Below are positions 20,294 to 32,000 of a stretch of DNA of 64,000 nt, piece after piece. A program made the position numbers and the translations under genes. Below the pieces are notes generated by a model. It had not been told where the DNA came from and did no database searches. It was given only the letters and a program-made list of their open reading frames with translations. Position 1 is the stretch's first letter. The number at the start of each line of letters is the position of its first letter. Source of the stretch: Tigriopus japonicus (Eukaryota; Arthropoda; Copepoda; Harpacticoida; Harpacticidae); contig CM021312.1 of NCBI GenBank assembly GCA_010645155.1, positions 9,994,182 through 10,058,181 of the forward strand, written 5' to 3'.

Positions 20294-23060
20294 ATGAGGC
20301 GGCAGAAACAGTGGAGAGGAGGGAATCAACCGGTGTCGGCCCTTTTTCTCAACTGCCATGGACGGGCGAACATGCTGCGAGTGGCTGGAGTGGGACAGTG
20401 CCTCAACAAGATCCGAGGACACGCCTTCACCTTCCTGTCCGAGACGTGGGTCACCGAGGAGAAACACGAGAGCTGCTTTGCTGGAAAGCAGAGCTTTGTG
20501 GTGCATGTCAGAAAGCCCGCTGGGCGTGGCAGGCTCAGCGGAGGGTTGGAGCTCTATATTACCAAACGCCTTGTGCCCACCCTACTCTCATCTTCTCCTC
20601 ATCACATAGCCGTGGATGCCCAAGGCTTTCCCATCATTGGCGTCTATTATCAGGCAACCACGGACTGTGACCACCTCGTTTAGGACCTCACATCTATCCT
20701 CCAAAAGGTGAAGAATACGGAGACAGTCATCATTGGTGGTGACTTCAACATCCGACCCGACTCGACTCTGTGCTCCGACCCGGGAGTCCCAACACACACC
20801 TACTCCCGGGGCGCCTCCGTACTTGACCACATCTTCATATCAGAAATCTTCCATCTCCGGCCAGTTACGTTCATCAACTGGCCGTTTCTGATCACCTCCC
20901 CATTTCAGTCACCTTCAAAATGCCCAGAAACTTCCATCATCTGGGCGTGACCCGAAAGGGGAGGTCCGTGGTCAATGTGCAGGAGTGCGCGGCTCAACTC
21001 GAGGCCCTGCAGTTATCCATCGACACCTGGAAGGACTACAATCCAACTGCAATGGCCCAAGGCATTTCGCAAGCATTCCAAGAGTCCTCTTCAGTTCAGG
21101 TGAGGAGAAGAGGACCCAAGACCCCTTGGTTCAGCTCACACCATCGAGAGCTGAGGGGTCAAATGCTCCAAAAAATGCGAAGTGCCAAGAGGAGCCAAAC
21201 ACCGGAGACTTGGGAGCAATATGCAATTGCAAGAATTGCATATCACAAGTCTCTTCGGAGCGCCGAGTCGGCCCACCAAAGATTGGAAGTGGAGAATCTG
21301 CTCTCTTCATCGGCTTCGTCCAGGATGGCAGGCTTGTACAAACGTGCTAAAAAGCCCGCCGCCAACTCGGAAATTCCGGTGAGCCAATTCCTCCTCCACT
21401 GCCAAGAACTGTTTTCATCGTCATTAGAAACAGTAGTGGAGGAGGTCCAGGGCTGCTTGGAAGAACATCATCCCCTTTTGCAGCCCTTCACGGAATCCGA
21501 GATGGACGCAGCCTTCAAGAAGATGAAGAGCAAGGCCCTGTCAACATCAGGGGTTTCTCCCTTCCAACTTTCACTTCTCCGGACCCAAATCCAACCACTT
21601 CTACAAGATCTCTTCAGCCACGCCCTCCAAACATCTTTCTTCTCACCAGACTGGATGGAGTTAGCCATCATCTTCATCCATAAGAAGGGGCCCAAGGACA
21701 TTCCAGACAATCATAGGACCATCGCCTTGGAAAACCCCTTCTTGAAGATGATGTCCACCCTGTTAGCTGCCCGTTTCTCCGGACTGGCCGAGGAAAGGAA
21801 TCTCCTTCCCGAGTTCCAATTCGGTTTCCGGAGAAGCCGCTCAACCACCTCGACAGCCACTCTCCTTTACGAAATTGTGCACGCAAACATCAGCACTAAG
21901 AGGAGAGTTTACGGATGCTTTGTGGATTTCTCCAAAGCATTCGACAGGGTGGATCAAACGCGGTTATTCCTCAAACTCCAACTGTGGGGAATTCCGCATT
22001 CCATATGCGTCCTGCTGTCCAACATCTATGCAGGACTCAAATGCTCCATTCGTTCTGGTGAGGACCTATCCCCCTGCTACTTCACATCCATCAGCCTTCC
22101 GCAGGGGGATCCACTATCGCCAATTCTTTTCAATCTTTATGTATCCGACCTGCCCGAAGCCCTCTCTCACCAAGGCCCCACCATCAATAGCAATAGAATA
22201 CAATACAGTATGCAGTCGACCTGGTTCTCTTGGCTGATTCAGCCGTGGAATTGCAAAATGCCATCAATGCTCTCCACGGTTATTGCCAAGAGAACGGCCT
22301 TCAAGTCAACACCATCAAGACGAAGGCCAAGGTTTTCCATAAAGGTCGTCTGCCTCCCACCTCCTTCCACATCAACAATAGTCCGATTGGAATCGTCAAG
22401 TTTTTTAACTGTGTCGGTTTCACCTTCACCACCCAACTCTCCTTCACCAAAAACCTCAACATCGCAATAACCAAGGCCAGGGCCAGGATCGGATACATCT
22501 GCAATAGACTTCCCATCAAGAATCTTCCTCTGCCAATAGTTCTTCAACTCTTTCGGACCTACAGTACATTACCCCCATCTTCCTCTACGGCCTTCACCTC
22601 TGGCTTCCCAACTCCGCCTAATCCGCTCTCAAATCCGCCGATGCCACCTTCACCAAATTCCTCAAACGATACCTCTGCGTGCCCCAATATGCCAACAATG
22701 CATGGACGCATTTTATATGCGAAACCGAGCCCTTCACCACCGGGCTGGCAAGGTTAGTGTCCAACAGTGTTAGGAACCTGACCTTTCCGGAGGTGATGTC
22801 TGGACACATGCTGTCATTCCCGGTCAAGGACTTGACAACATCCTATTGTCCTTGGCCCGACATCCCTTCGGAATATTGGGGGTCACGCACCTTTGTCAGG
22901 CTTCCTGCCCCAAATCCATCAACGACGGGAACTGACGAAGGATCTGTTCAATCTGACCCACCCTATCTACTGCAATAACCTAGATTTTCATCATCTACCT
23001 CTACCCAAGTGCATCTGCACTGTCTGTCAATCCACGCTTCATTTCTTCCATGTGCACTGA
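20294..23060 (+). pseudogene. LINE ORF2 pseudogene: apurinic endonuclease plus reverse transcriptase
   Basis: Endonuclease part: FLNCHGRANMLR, LSETWVTEE, a TAG stop at 20681-20683, VIIGGDFNIRPD, LDHIFIS, then after a frameshift near 20880 the VSDHLPIS motif. Reverse transcriptase: RTIALENPFLKM, FQFGFRRSRSTTS, motif A YGCFVDFSKAFDRVD, motif B SLPQGDPLSPILFNLY. Motif C is reached only after a second frameshift near 22208 and reads YAVDLVLLADS, so the first catalytic Asp of YADD is Val. After more frameshifts (about 22570-22680 and 22950) comes CICTVCQSTLHFFHVH, a zinc-knuckle-like end, with TGA at 23058-23060. The enzyme would make cDNA at nicked DNA, but this copy is inactive. Confidence 0.88.
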
Positions 23061-23160
23061 ACGTATTCTAGTCAACTCACTGTGATATCGTGATTTTACG
23101 TAACTATTTTTAACGGGTTTTAACTTTTGACATGTCTTTTTTTACAGTTTTATTTGATTA

Positions 23161-23721
23161 CAGGGTGCGCCACTTAAAATCGGACAGTCTTTTGATAAAG
23201 ACCAGCACCGCCAATTTCAGTTTCAGCGTGAAACCCCCCCAAATCCAGCTCATAGGCCAATCACTTGTTATTATTTTGAGGAGATTTGAAGACTTTAGCT
23301 CGTTTAGCAAGAAAAAAGGCAACTTAGGAAGATGCTCATAAAAAGATTGGTTATCCAAGGCTTGTCTGTGAGGACCATTGTTTCGAGGCTTCTTCAGATC
23401 TTTCTTGTTAGTTTTCTTGTTAGGCCATTCTGGAGAAGAAGGTGGGGACTTTAGGCTTAAAAAAATTGGCTTTCTTGGCTGCAGCCTTTAAAGCTGCGTG
23501 GACTAAAATTCCAGCAGAGCAGATGCGGATCATTTGCTCATGTGCAGAGAGGAGATTCAAGACCGTGGTTAAAAGAAAGGGCCTCTATGCCGAATAACTT
23601 AGTAATAGAGCTGTTAGATATTGTTGCAATCAACATCATTTGCAACGAGTCTTTTTGATTCGACGACTTTGTTCCTTCAAATTATTAATTCTTCGTGTCC
23701 GATTTTAAGTGGTGCACCCTG
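23161..23721 (+). mobile_element. Internally deleted mariner-type element, 561 bp
   Basis: The ends CAGGGTGCGCCACTTAAAAT and, reverse-complemented, CAGGGTGCACCACTTAAAAT match over about 26 bases with one difference. TA flanks both sides, the Tc1/mariner duplication. Inside, a frame with KMLIKRLVIQGLSVRTIVSR resembles the N-terminal helix-turn-helix. The frame ending at TAA 23595-23597 holds WTKIPAEQMRIICSCAERR and VVKRKGLYAE, the usual C-terminus of mariner transposases. The catalytic middle is missing. It sits in the 3' region of the LINE, hence inserted later. Confidence 0.85.
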
Positions 23722-23808
23722 TATACATATATCCATTTTTTTAATACGCCATGACATGACCAAGAGTCGCAATAAACATTAATAATATAATATAATATAA
23801 TATTGATA

Positions 23809-25569
23809 AGCAGATAAAGACTTTGCACTTCAAGACCAAATCATTATATGATGAAAATAAATCTAAATTACAAATATTTTTCTGTTTTGTCTTTGTCATC
23901 TTTTTTTGGTGCTAACAATCATTCAAAGTTTGAGGTACGAAATGTTTGGTATGTTTTTATCTTCAAATACTAATGATTCCAGAGCTAAAACAAATAAGGG
24001 TCAGATTTGTTACTTAATGACCCGTTTTGATGACAATTTATTGGCAAACATAGATGTTTAGAAATGGATTGGCATCTTTATACCCAAGGTGACTTGAAGA
24101 AGATGCTTTATGATCCGTTCAATATACAAACAGAAAATGTTGGGTTTTTGAAAGTCTCAAAAAACAAACCTTCAGCCTCTGATACAGTGGATTGTAATGG
24201 GATAAGCCAAGTGAGAAAAAGGTTGCAGATTTTGTGTCCCAGAGTCTTGCGCCGCCCTTTTGTGGTGCGTCTGTTCTTTTCTGTTCTGCGCTCGATCAAC
24301 AATTTCGAACGGTCAGTTGCTCCACAATAAACGATTGAGAACGAGATATGATCGTAGAATTCTAGTGAAGCAATAAATAACCAGAGGCCATGACCGAGCT
24401 ACGGGGGTAAACAAACAGGCCCAGCTGATGTTTACTGAGCTTGTCCTATTGATTGAAAATATTTTTTCATTTCTTTTTTCATCTTTCTTTTTGAATCATT
24501 GACAGATGATCTTCACTGATTCTAACTTTTTGTGGAATGGTTTTCATGCAAAAAACACTTAATTTCCTGGAGTGTGAGACTAGCAATGAGAATAACGATT
24601 CCTTATGAAGAATTGAATTTTAATTCAAGGTTTCAAAAATCGCCACTAGATGGAGCCAAAGCAGGGGCCAATTCTCTTGATTTCAGACCTATCCTCAACT
24701 TCAACTTGTTGCAAAAATTGCAGCTTTTATCTTAAAGTGGATTTCTCTTCATATTTCGAGTCTTTTAGAGCTTAGCTACGATAATGTTGCGTTCAAAAAT
24801 CAAAAAGCCATGCTGAGGAATCACAAATTAAGACCAAAGTTTAACAGAAGCACCCACAAACGTTTTTACCTCAAGATGGCGCGGATTGTCATTTTACTCT
24901 TTGATTGAAGCTCAACTTTGCTTCCTTAAGACCTTAAGAAGGTTTGCTCTGATGGCGAGTTGTTTGCTTTGAAAACAAGAGAGGGCACCCAAGTAAGATG
25001 TGTTTAGGGCATACTAAATCATATAAGAGCTATCTAGGTGAAGAAAATGTTGGTGTCCTTTAAAATCGTTCATAGATGAAATCAATTACATTCTGTTACC
25101 ATCGAGATCTTCCTTGTGTTGAGTTTTGGTTTAAAAAGAATGGACCTTAGAAATTAATCCAACAAGCTTGATTACAAACAAAGCCTTTTTTTCTTTGAGT
25201 CTCGATCCCGTGTGCTTACGACATCGTACTTTAATATTTATTACCGCGAGATACCCCTGGAGCAAAGTTGAAACGACCTACATTGACAGTGACAGACCCA
25301 TTGGTGTTTGCAAAGCCAATTTGCGAAAGATCCAGTTCTCAAGAGAGCGAGAGAGAGAGCGAAAAAACTGCTTCTAAAATTTTAACCTCGAGACTATGTT
25401 TGCAACCATCGCAAAAACTAGTTGCAATTTTCACAGACGAGCGGCCAACCCATGGAATTCTGGTCGGTTTTATCATCGCAAAATATTTCAAAAATATGCT
25501 TGTACACTTTAGTCTTCAACAGTCGAATTTAGAAGCTTCCACTTTAAGAGCTAAAGCATCTTTAGATGG
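23809..25569. other. No recognised gene
   Basis: Contains a GC-richer patch at 24230-24340 followed by CAATAAACGATTGAGAACG, which faintly recalls an LTR end, but no partner copy or flanking repeat was found. A GA-rich run lies at 25335-25365. Confidence 0.3.
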
Positions 25570-27129
25570 CACGGGTAGTTATTTTAAGATTTTTTTAATT
25601 TAAATGGCATTCCACTTTCAGGGGTACAACGCCATTGGCTTAAGTCTTCAGAAGAAGAAAATGCAAAAATTAAAATCTTCTCCCATGGAATATGACAGAA
25701 ATTGTCATTTTAGTTATAACGTGTTTTGCATCTCCTGAATGTAGGGCCTTACATTATTACCTTTCAGTGTAACTGTACTGATGTTTGTAATTAACTGATC
25801 CTTGGCCAATTCCTTGACTTGAGTTTAATTTGATGTATGAGTATCACTACCTCAACACAAGAAGGGACAAGGATATTCAAGGCACAGCATGTTTGTTTAG
25901 TTTGTGAAAGTGACTTTTACATCCTGGATCTATTGGTGATTAATTTGGATCAGTTTGGTACATCTGAGATGATGTTATTGTGGTAGATTGGTCATTTCCT
26001 CGTGGATGCTTATAATGTGTCATTGTGTACAATCCTGAATATCATTCTGCAAATGGCTTTTTTCTTGCAAGAAATCCTCCATATCAAGATTGCAATCACC
26101 AAATGAACAATATTGTGTTGGCCTTCCACTTTAGGCAAAGTATTTCATGCCAACAAAAAATTGCATGGGGTAAAGTGCACTAATGACCGAGTGAAGAACA
26201 TAGAACAAAGGATTTTGAAGAATCCAGGTTATTGAAGCCTGAACAGTGAGATCATTGATCAGTTCTTTTGCTGATTGTGTGCTTTAAAAGTGACAAAATC
26301 ACAGACCTGTGAACAAAATATCACTTATACATAAGAGAGCACGAGCATCAAACTCATCTAGTGTGCCATGTGTACAAACAATTTCCAAGCATAAAAAATC
26401 TTCACAGTGCACTCAGTATCCAACACATCAATAAAAATCATCTGAAAGGTTGTCCTAAAAATTCTGTAACAAAACTATCTGAATATGACTCATGTTGTTC
26501 AGTTGTGATTTTGAGTTCTTTGTTCAACATTTTCCATTCCAAGTCTTGTTTCTTGACCACCAAGACTTTCCCATCTCCTTTTTTGCGTTGTATTGTTTGC
26601 CATTGTGAATCCATTTCTGATGATAAATAAACTGCCTTACTTTATAGTTGTTTAGTTTTTGTAATTTTAACTCAGAAAGGCTTTCATTAGAATTATCAAA
26701 ACAAAAAACAACTAAGCAAATTAATGCACTTGAAGCACTATCCACAAGGGACATTTTTGCTCCTCTTCATCATTGTTATCATAGCAGATTGAAGCCTATA
26801 TTTCTCAACTTTTCTTGATTGCAATAAACAAAGCCTTCTAAATCAATAAATTGTGTATGATGTGCAAAATCGAAATTAAGCTTTGCTCCATATCAAGGAC
26901 ACATTGGGGCCCAAAAATGTGTTACAAAGGAGACACCCTTCTCATGATTGGATAAGGAGGAAAATGAATTCAAACCATGCCATAACTAAAAAGGCCACTT
27001 CTCTCATTTTCCATGGGGGAAGATTTTAATTTATGCATTTCCTTTTTTTCAAGGCTTATGCCAATGGTGTGGTACCACTGAAATTGGAATGCCATTGAAA
27101 TTAAAAATTTCCTTAAATAACTACCCGTG
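25570..27129. mobile_element. 1.56-kb element with long terminal inverted repeats (about 125 bp), MULE-like, non-autonomous
   Basis: Left arm 25570-25695 and right arm 27000-27129 are reverse complements at roughly 80% identity, sharing CACGGGTAGTTATTT, TGGCATTCCA, AATTAAAATCTTC and CCATGGAA. Long arms suggest Mutator-like elements, which make 9-base duplications. The flanking 9-mers TTTAGATGG and AGTAGATGT agree in the six central bases. The interior shows no transposase, only short chance frames. Confidence 0.7.
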
Positions 27130-28828
27130 AGTAGATGTTGATTTTTTTCATTGAGACTTCGGGTTAAGAGGCCAGACTAACTTGAGTTCAGTTGTCTCAA
27201 AAGTTACTTGTTGGGAACATCAGGTCCAAAGTTTAATTACTTTTTGCCCAAGTTCATTTTTTAACATATGCCACACTCCGACACATGTTTTTTTTTTCTT
27301 TTAAACACAGGCTACGAAGAATTTTTTGTGATATTCTTTTCGTTTAGTATTCAAAATCCAACCTCAATTTTCAACGAAGTATTAGAAACATCATTACCCG
27401 AACATTGCAAAAATGAGTGAAAGCTAACCTTCGAACTTGCAGTTATTCAAAAATTGGCTACTGATAAACATCATAATCATAACATGCTTGTTGAAAGGAA
27501 TTGATGAACTTGCAATTACGAACCAATTGTGAAGTTGCTTCTTTTCATAACGAGCATGCTTTTGCTTCAAAGTGTTGTTGTTATTATTGTTGCTACTTTA
27601 GCATACATGTTATAATTAGCCAAGTATTATTGCTTAGTCAATTTGGGTAATTGGGCGGCAGGAACTGGTGTGAGGACGAGTTTTCGCTTGACTGGCTCTA
27701 AAGGCTAATTAAATGCTTGTATAAGAAAACAAGTCGGTAATGCAAGAGGGTTGAATGTTCCACATCCAAGGACAAGAAAAGACAACATGAGGCAACTGCA
27801 AATCGATGACGCTTTTCCAAACAACCTTGACATTTCTTGACGAGACTAATTTTGAACTTTGAAGATTACCTATCTAAATTCTAAAAACGAGGAAAATTTG
27901 TTGTACTATACGATGTATGCCTTTCATAATGAGACTTTTCAGCTACAATGGTATCGAGTTCTAACCAATAGACGCTTTCTAGTTAGGTCTAGATCAATAG
28001 GGGGCGCTTTTGCTGAGAGGTAAGCACAAACTCAAAGCCAAACAGAGAAAAAGTTGATCAAGACCGCTTTTTCTCTGTCTCTAAATCTTCTTTTAACCTT
28101 CTTCAAGGATCATGAAATTGAAGAATGCTGTTCCAAATGATTGCAATATATTTCCTCATGGCACTAAGATATCTAATCCGAACTGTTTAGGACTCCAAAG
28201 AATGAATACCTTTTGGCCTTAGATGGTGCAATAAAATATTGATAACGATGATATTTTAGAAATGTCGGACTCTTGCTCAATAATTAAAAGAGTTGAAAAC
28301 ATTTTTTATCAAACGCATAAACATTGTATGTAGCTATACCGAGTGAAGACATGTGTTTTTCCTCAGGCCTTTACAACTTTGAAAGGAAAACAAGTAGTAT
28401 GCATGACAAAGACAAGTCTTTGTTGATGAAGTGGTTCATGGTCCTTTTAGGATAATGAGTTTAATTAATAAAGCCACCACTCACTCATTCATTCCCAAAC
28501 ATATTTTGTAAAAAGTCATTTTTGATTTTGTCATGTACCACGAAGCACTAAATTTCTGGAGTGGGAGGCCAACAGTGAGAATTATGATTTCGAGAAGGAT
28601 TAATTCAATTACGTTCTTCTGCCACCAAGCATGATTCTTTATGATTTTGTATTTTAGTCTTTTTGCTGTGGTGTTAATTTATTGAGACTTTAAACATTTT
28701 TTCTATTGTCAAAAGCAATTTGTGCTTTCCATTAATTTGATTCAATGAATTGAAGTGAATATTTTGAAGTTCTATTTCCAATTTGTTGTGTTTTTTTTTC
28801 AGATGTACACGAGGTCAACTTTTCCAGT
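27130..28828. other. No recognised gene or element
   Basis: AT-rich. I found no protein-like exon, tail or terminal repeat. Confidence 0.35.
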
Positions 28829-29024
28829 GGGCTGAGTCATCTACAGGGTTAAGTTGTCCATTGGTTCGAGTTGTCTGCTGAGTCGAGTTGTGCGTTGGGT
28901 CTAAATGTTCTAGGTCGAGTTGTCCGTTGGGTCGAGTTGTCCGTTGGGTCGAGTTGTCTGTTGGGTCGAGTTGTCCGTTGGGTCGAGTTGTCCGCTGGGT
29001 CGAGTTGTCCGCTGGGTTGAGTCC
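28829..29024. repeat. Minisatellite with 17-bp unit, about 11 copies
   Basis: The unit is GTTGGGTCGAGTTGTCC with T/C changes at the ninth-from-last and other positions. The better-conserved copies are at 28905-29015 and decay leftwards. The period is not a multiple of three, so it is not a protein repeat; open minus-strand frames through it are a by-product. Confidence 0.9.
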
Positions 29025-32000
29025 TGGAACCAGTGATAAGTTATGCTTTTTCAAACTTTGGTACTGAAGAGAGCATAGAAAGAATGAGTTCGCCCTTTTG
29101 TGGTAAAAAAATTACCAGAAAAGGGCTAGTTTATTCATCCCTGGTAGGACGTTCAATTGAGCTGAAAATTGAAATACGTGTTCAACTCAACATAAAAAAG
29201 GTCTCATTTACAGAAGAGCATAATTGATTTGTACTTGCTGGAAATTCATGATTTTTCTTGTTAGCCTCTCAGTCCAGTGTAATTCAGTGGTTCTTGTAAA
29301 GGGCCAAGAACAAGAAGTAATATTTTAGGCATTGTGCTCTTTGAAAAGGTCACGCATTCTATGATGATAGTTCTTACTCAGAAAGGAAAGGATCCTTCTT
29401 GAATTAGCTGGAGACGCTCTAGTGACTATAAAGCGTCTCTAGAATTAGCACCTCATATTTTAGCATTGGCTTTTTTGATTGAGCAAATTGTGTCATTTCA
29501 AAACTAGCTATTGTAACAATAATTTAAAATTAAAGGTCATTTTCAAATTTAGTAACGATTTAAATACTTTGAAGCTGAGAAGTAGTATTTTTTCACAGCC
29601 ATCTTTGAATTTGCGGAATTAATTTCAAAGGGCAAATAAAATTTAAATGTCAAACAAAGCATTCAATACACATATTGCAATCCATTGTCTGTTAGCCTAT
29701 CTTGGTTCATCATCATAATTTATGAAAATTCGGTAGAGACTTATCAAGAAATTATGCTTCAAGGTTCAGAAACCAGTTATAAACAAAACAAAGTGTGACA
29801 AATAGAACAGTAAACTCATGCATATCAAATATCACCAAAGGTTTACTTGCCCATGATTTGAATTGTGTTTGCATGACTAAAAGTGTTTTTAAAAAAGTAG
29901 AACAACCCCTTTTGTGTCCGACAACCCATTTAGCCAAAGCTTTGAAGCTTTTAGCAAGCGCATTTATTCAATCGTAGAGGCTTCAGCAGCAAAAAGGCCT
30001 CAAAATATGGGCTTTAGGAAGTGCTCTGCTCTGCGCTGCAGATGTCTTGGCCTTGACCTTGTGGATTTTTTCTCAGCCATTCTGATCAAATTCTTAAGAA
30101 ATATGTACACACCACGTGTTTAGAACTGTTAAATGCTTCCATTTTCAGCTTCTCGTGCAATAATTGAGGATCAAAATAGGAACTTTGGCAAGCATAAAAT
30201 CGCAGGATACGATTAAAAAACTGAAATCTATTATTGGTGGTGTGAGGTTTCGATCGATCTATTTTTTCCGAAGGCATTTTCAGAAAGAGCATTTTGTAAG
30301 TGTTGAGGTGTAAAGCTATGATACTATTTTTTTCTGTGGTTTGCTGTGTTGAGTCAATTTCATCTCTTGGACTCAATGGGAAACAAATGACACATTGATT
30401 CTTTGAGTAAGAAATGATAACTGAACTAAGCATTATTGGCCTGTTTTGAGCACTTACCAAATACCATGAGTTTCAAAATCTTTATTGATTAACAGTGAAG
30501 CTTAAAAATACCGTGCAAGATGATAGAATTTATGAACGTAGCCTAAACTCTAGCCTAAACTAGATCTTTCAGGGTAAAATGAAGGATGTTATTACTTACA
30601 ACTACAACCAACTAATCACATATTGAAATTATTGAGGATGAAATAGTTTGAAGCTGTCATTATTGCCCATTGCTTGTGGTTGAATGTCGTTTTTTGGCAT
30701 CTCTACCATGGGCAAAACATGTCAAATCGATCTTGCTTGTTTTCACAATACTTGTATCATTCTAAACATGAATTACATGAATTAAGTAAGAAATTGTAGT
30801 CACCTAAATGCAAGAAAATACAATTTGGGCTTTTATCGCTCACACTCTATTATTGCGAAAACGAAAAATCATCATTTACTGTATTGAGTCATGAGGGGCT
30901 TATATTTTTTTCAAGTTCGAACGAATCGAAATTGAGCGGCGAGTATTACCAAAAAATGCATGCGCGGGTTGCATTGGGTTGATATACAAAGATATTGTCT
31001 TAGTAATTGGTTTTCTTCCTCGTATCCCTTACTTGTTTCCTATTGCGCTGATAAAAATCCTGCCAATGGACCATTTCGTTCAAAGAGAACCATCGCTAGC
31101 AATTGCCTCATTATGCACACCCTTTGTTGTCGACCAACGAGCAAATGCATAAGAAGCGAAGATTAGAATTCAACAAAGCAAACATTGATCTTAGAGGTTT
31201 CCAACTAGTTAAAATACCCTTTAGTAAAGGGTGAAGTCACAAAGGCACAAAACAGGCACAGACTTATTTTGGAACCAAGGATTAAAACAAAAATTGTGCT
31301 TTTATTGTCTTACCATTTGCTAGAATAACTTTGAATGAGATTTAAAACATCCATAAAAGGTTACTTTCTTACTTTGAATTGCATATTGTTGCCATTTCTC
31401 CAGCATGAGATTCCATACGAACATAATCATTGCCAAAACGGCAAAAACTTGGATACTTTTGGAGTTTGGATACCTTGTTTGAATGTGATTGTTTGCTAAA
31501 AGAGAAGCAGATTACACCAAAAGTTATAAATGGAATAAAGAAATTGCAAATAAAGTTGGAGTGGAGGAGGAAATGGTTGCGTTTGTATCTTATTGATTTT
31601 GAAAGCTCAATGAAAACCAGTAAAACCTCTTTTTAAGGTGAGTTTGTGCTATGAGAAAAAAAAAAAAATTTAAGACCAGTATGAATGTGAAATGTAGACA
31701 CGGTTTATAACCAAATCTAGGTGCCTCAAACACGCAAAATCTATGATTGATAAAACAATTATCATGGCCTTGAGAGCTGTTAAATGAATCCCATATCTTA
31801 CATCTTACATGAGAGAACCATCGGTTTGCATGTTAAGGGAGATGGATTGACACAGTTATATAATAAAATGTCCTGCATACATGGTAACCTTTATTGATTT
31901 AATCCTTGGTCTTTGGACACAGATATATATTAGATGGATCACAAGGAAAGCTCCTCCTCACGACTCTTTTGGACATCTATTGCACGTCAATGTCATAACT

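Larger units (their letters stand above)
20290..23808 (+). mobile_element. Near-full-length but decayed APE-type non-LTR retrotransposon (LINE), interrupted by a mariner
   Basis: The element runs in order through endonuclease, reverse transcriptase, a C-terminal Cys/His motif, a 3' UTR split by the mariner at 23161-23721, an AATAAA and an (ATAAT)n-like tail at about 23775-23808. The coding part is clearly more GC-rich than its surroundings, which suggests a younger arrival or a different codon preference. The simple-repeat tail recalls I-clade-like LINEs, but the clade is not certain. No target-site duplication was identified. Confidence 0.8.

Noticed and set aside
24230..24345. Possible end of an LTR (GC-richer block with AATAAA)
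   Set aside because: No second copy, no TG...CA limits, no flanking duplication and no primer-binding site was seen.
28815..29054. Repetitive Thr/Asn/Gln protein on the minus strand
   Set aside because: It is only the 17-bp minisatellite read through. The unit length is not divisible by three, so the three frames cycle.
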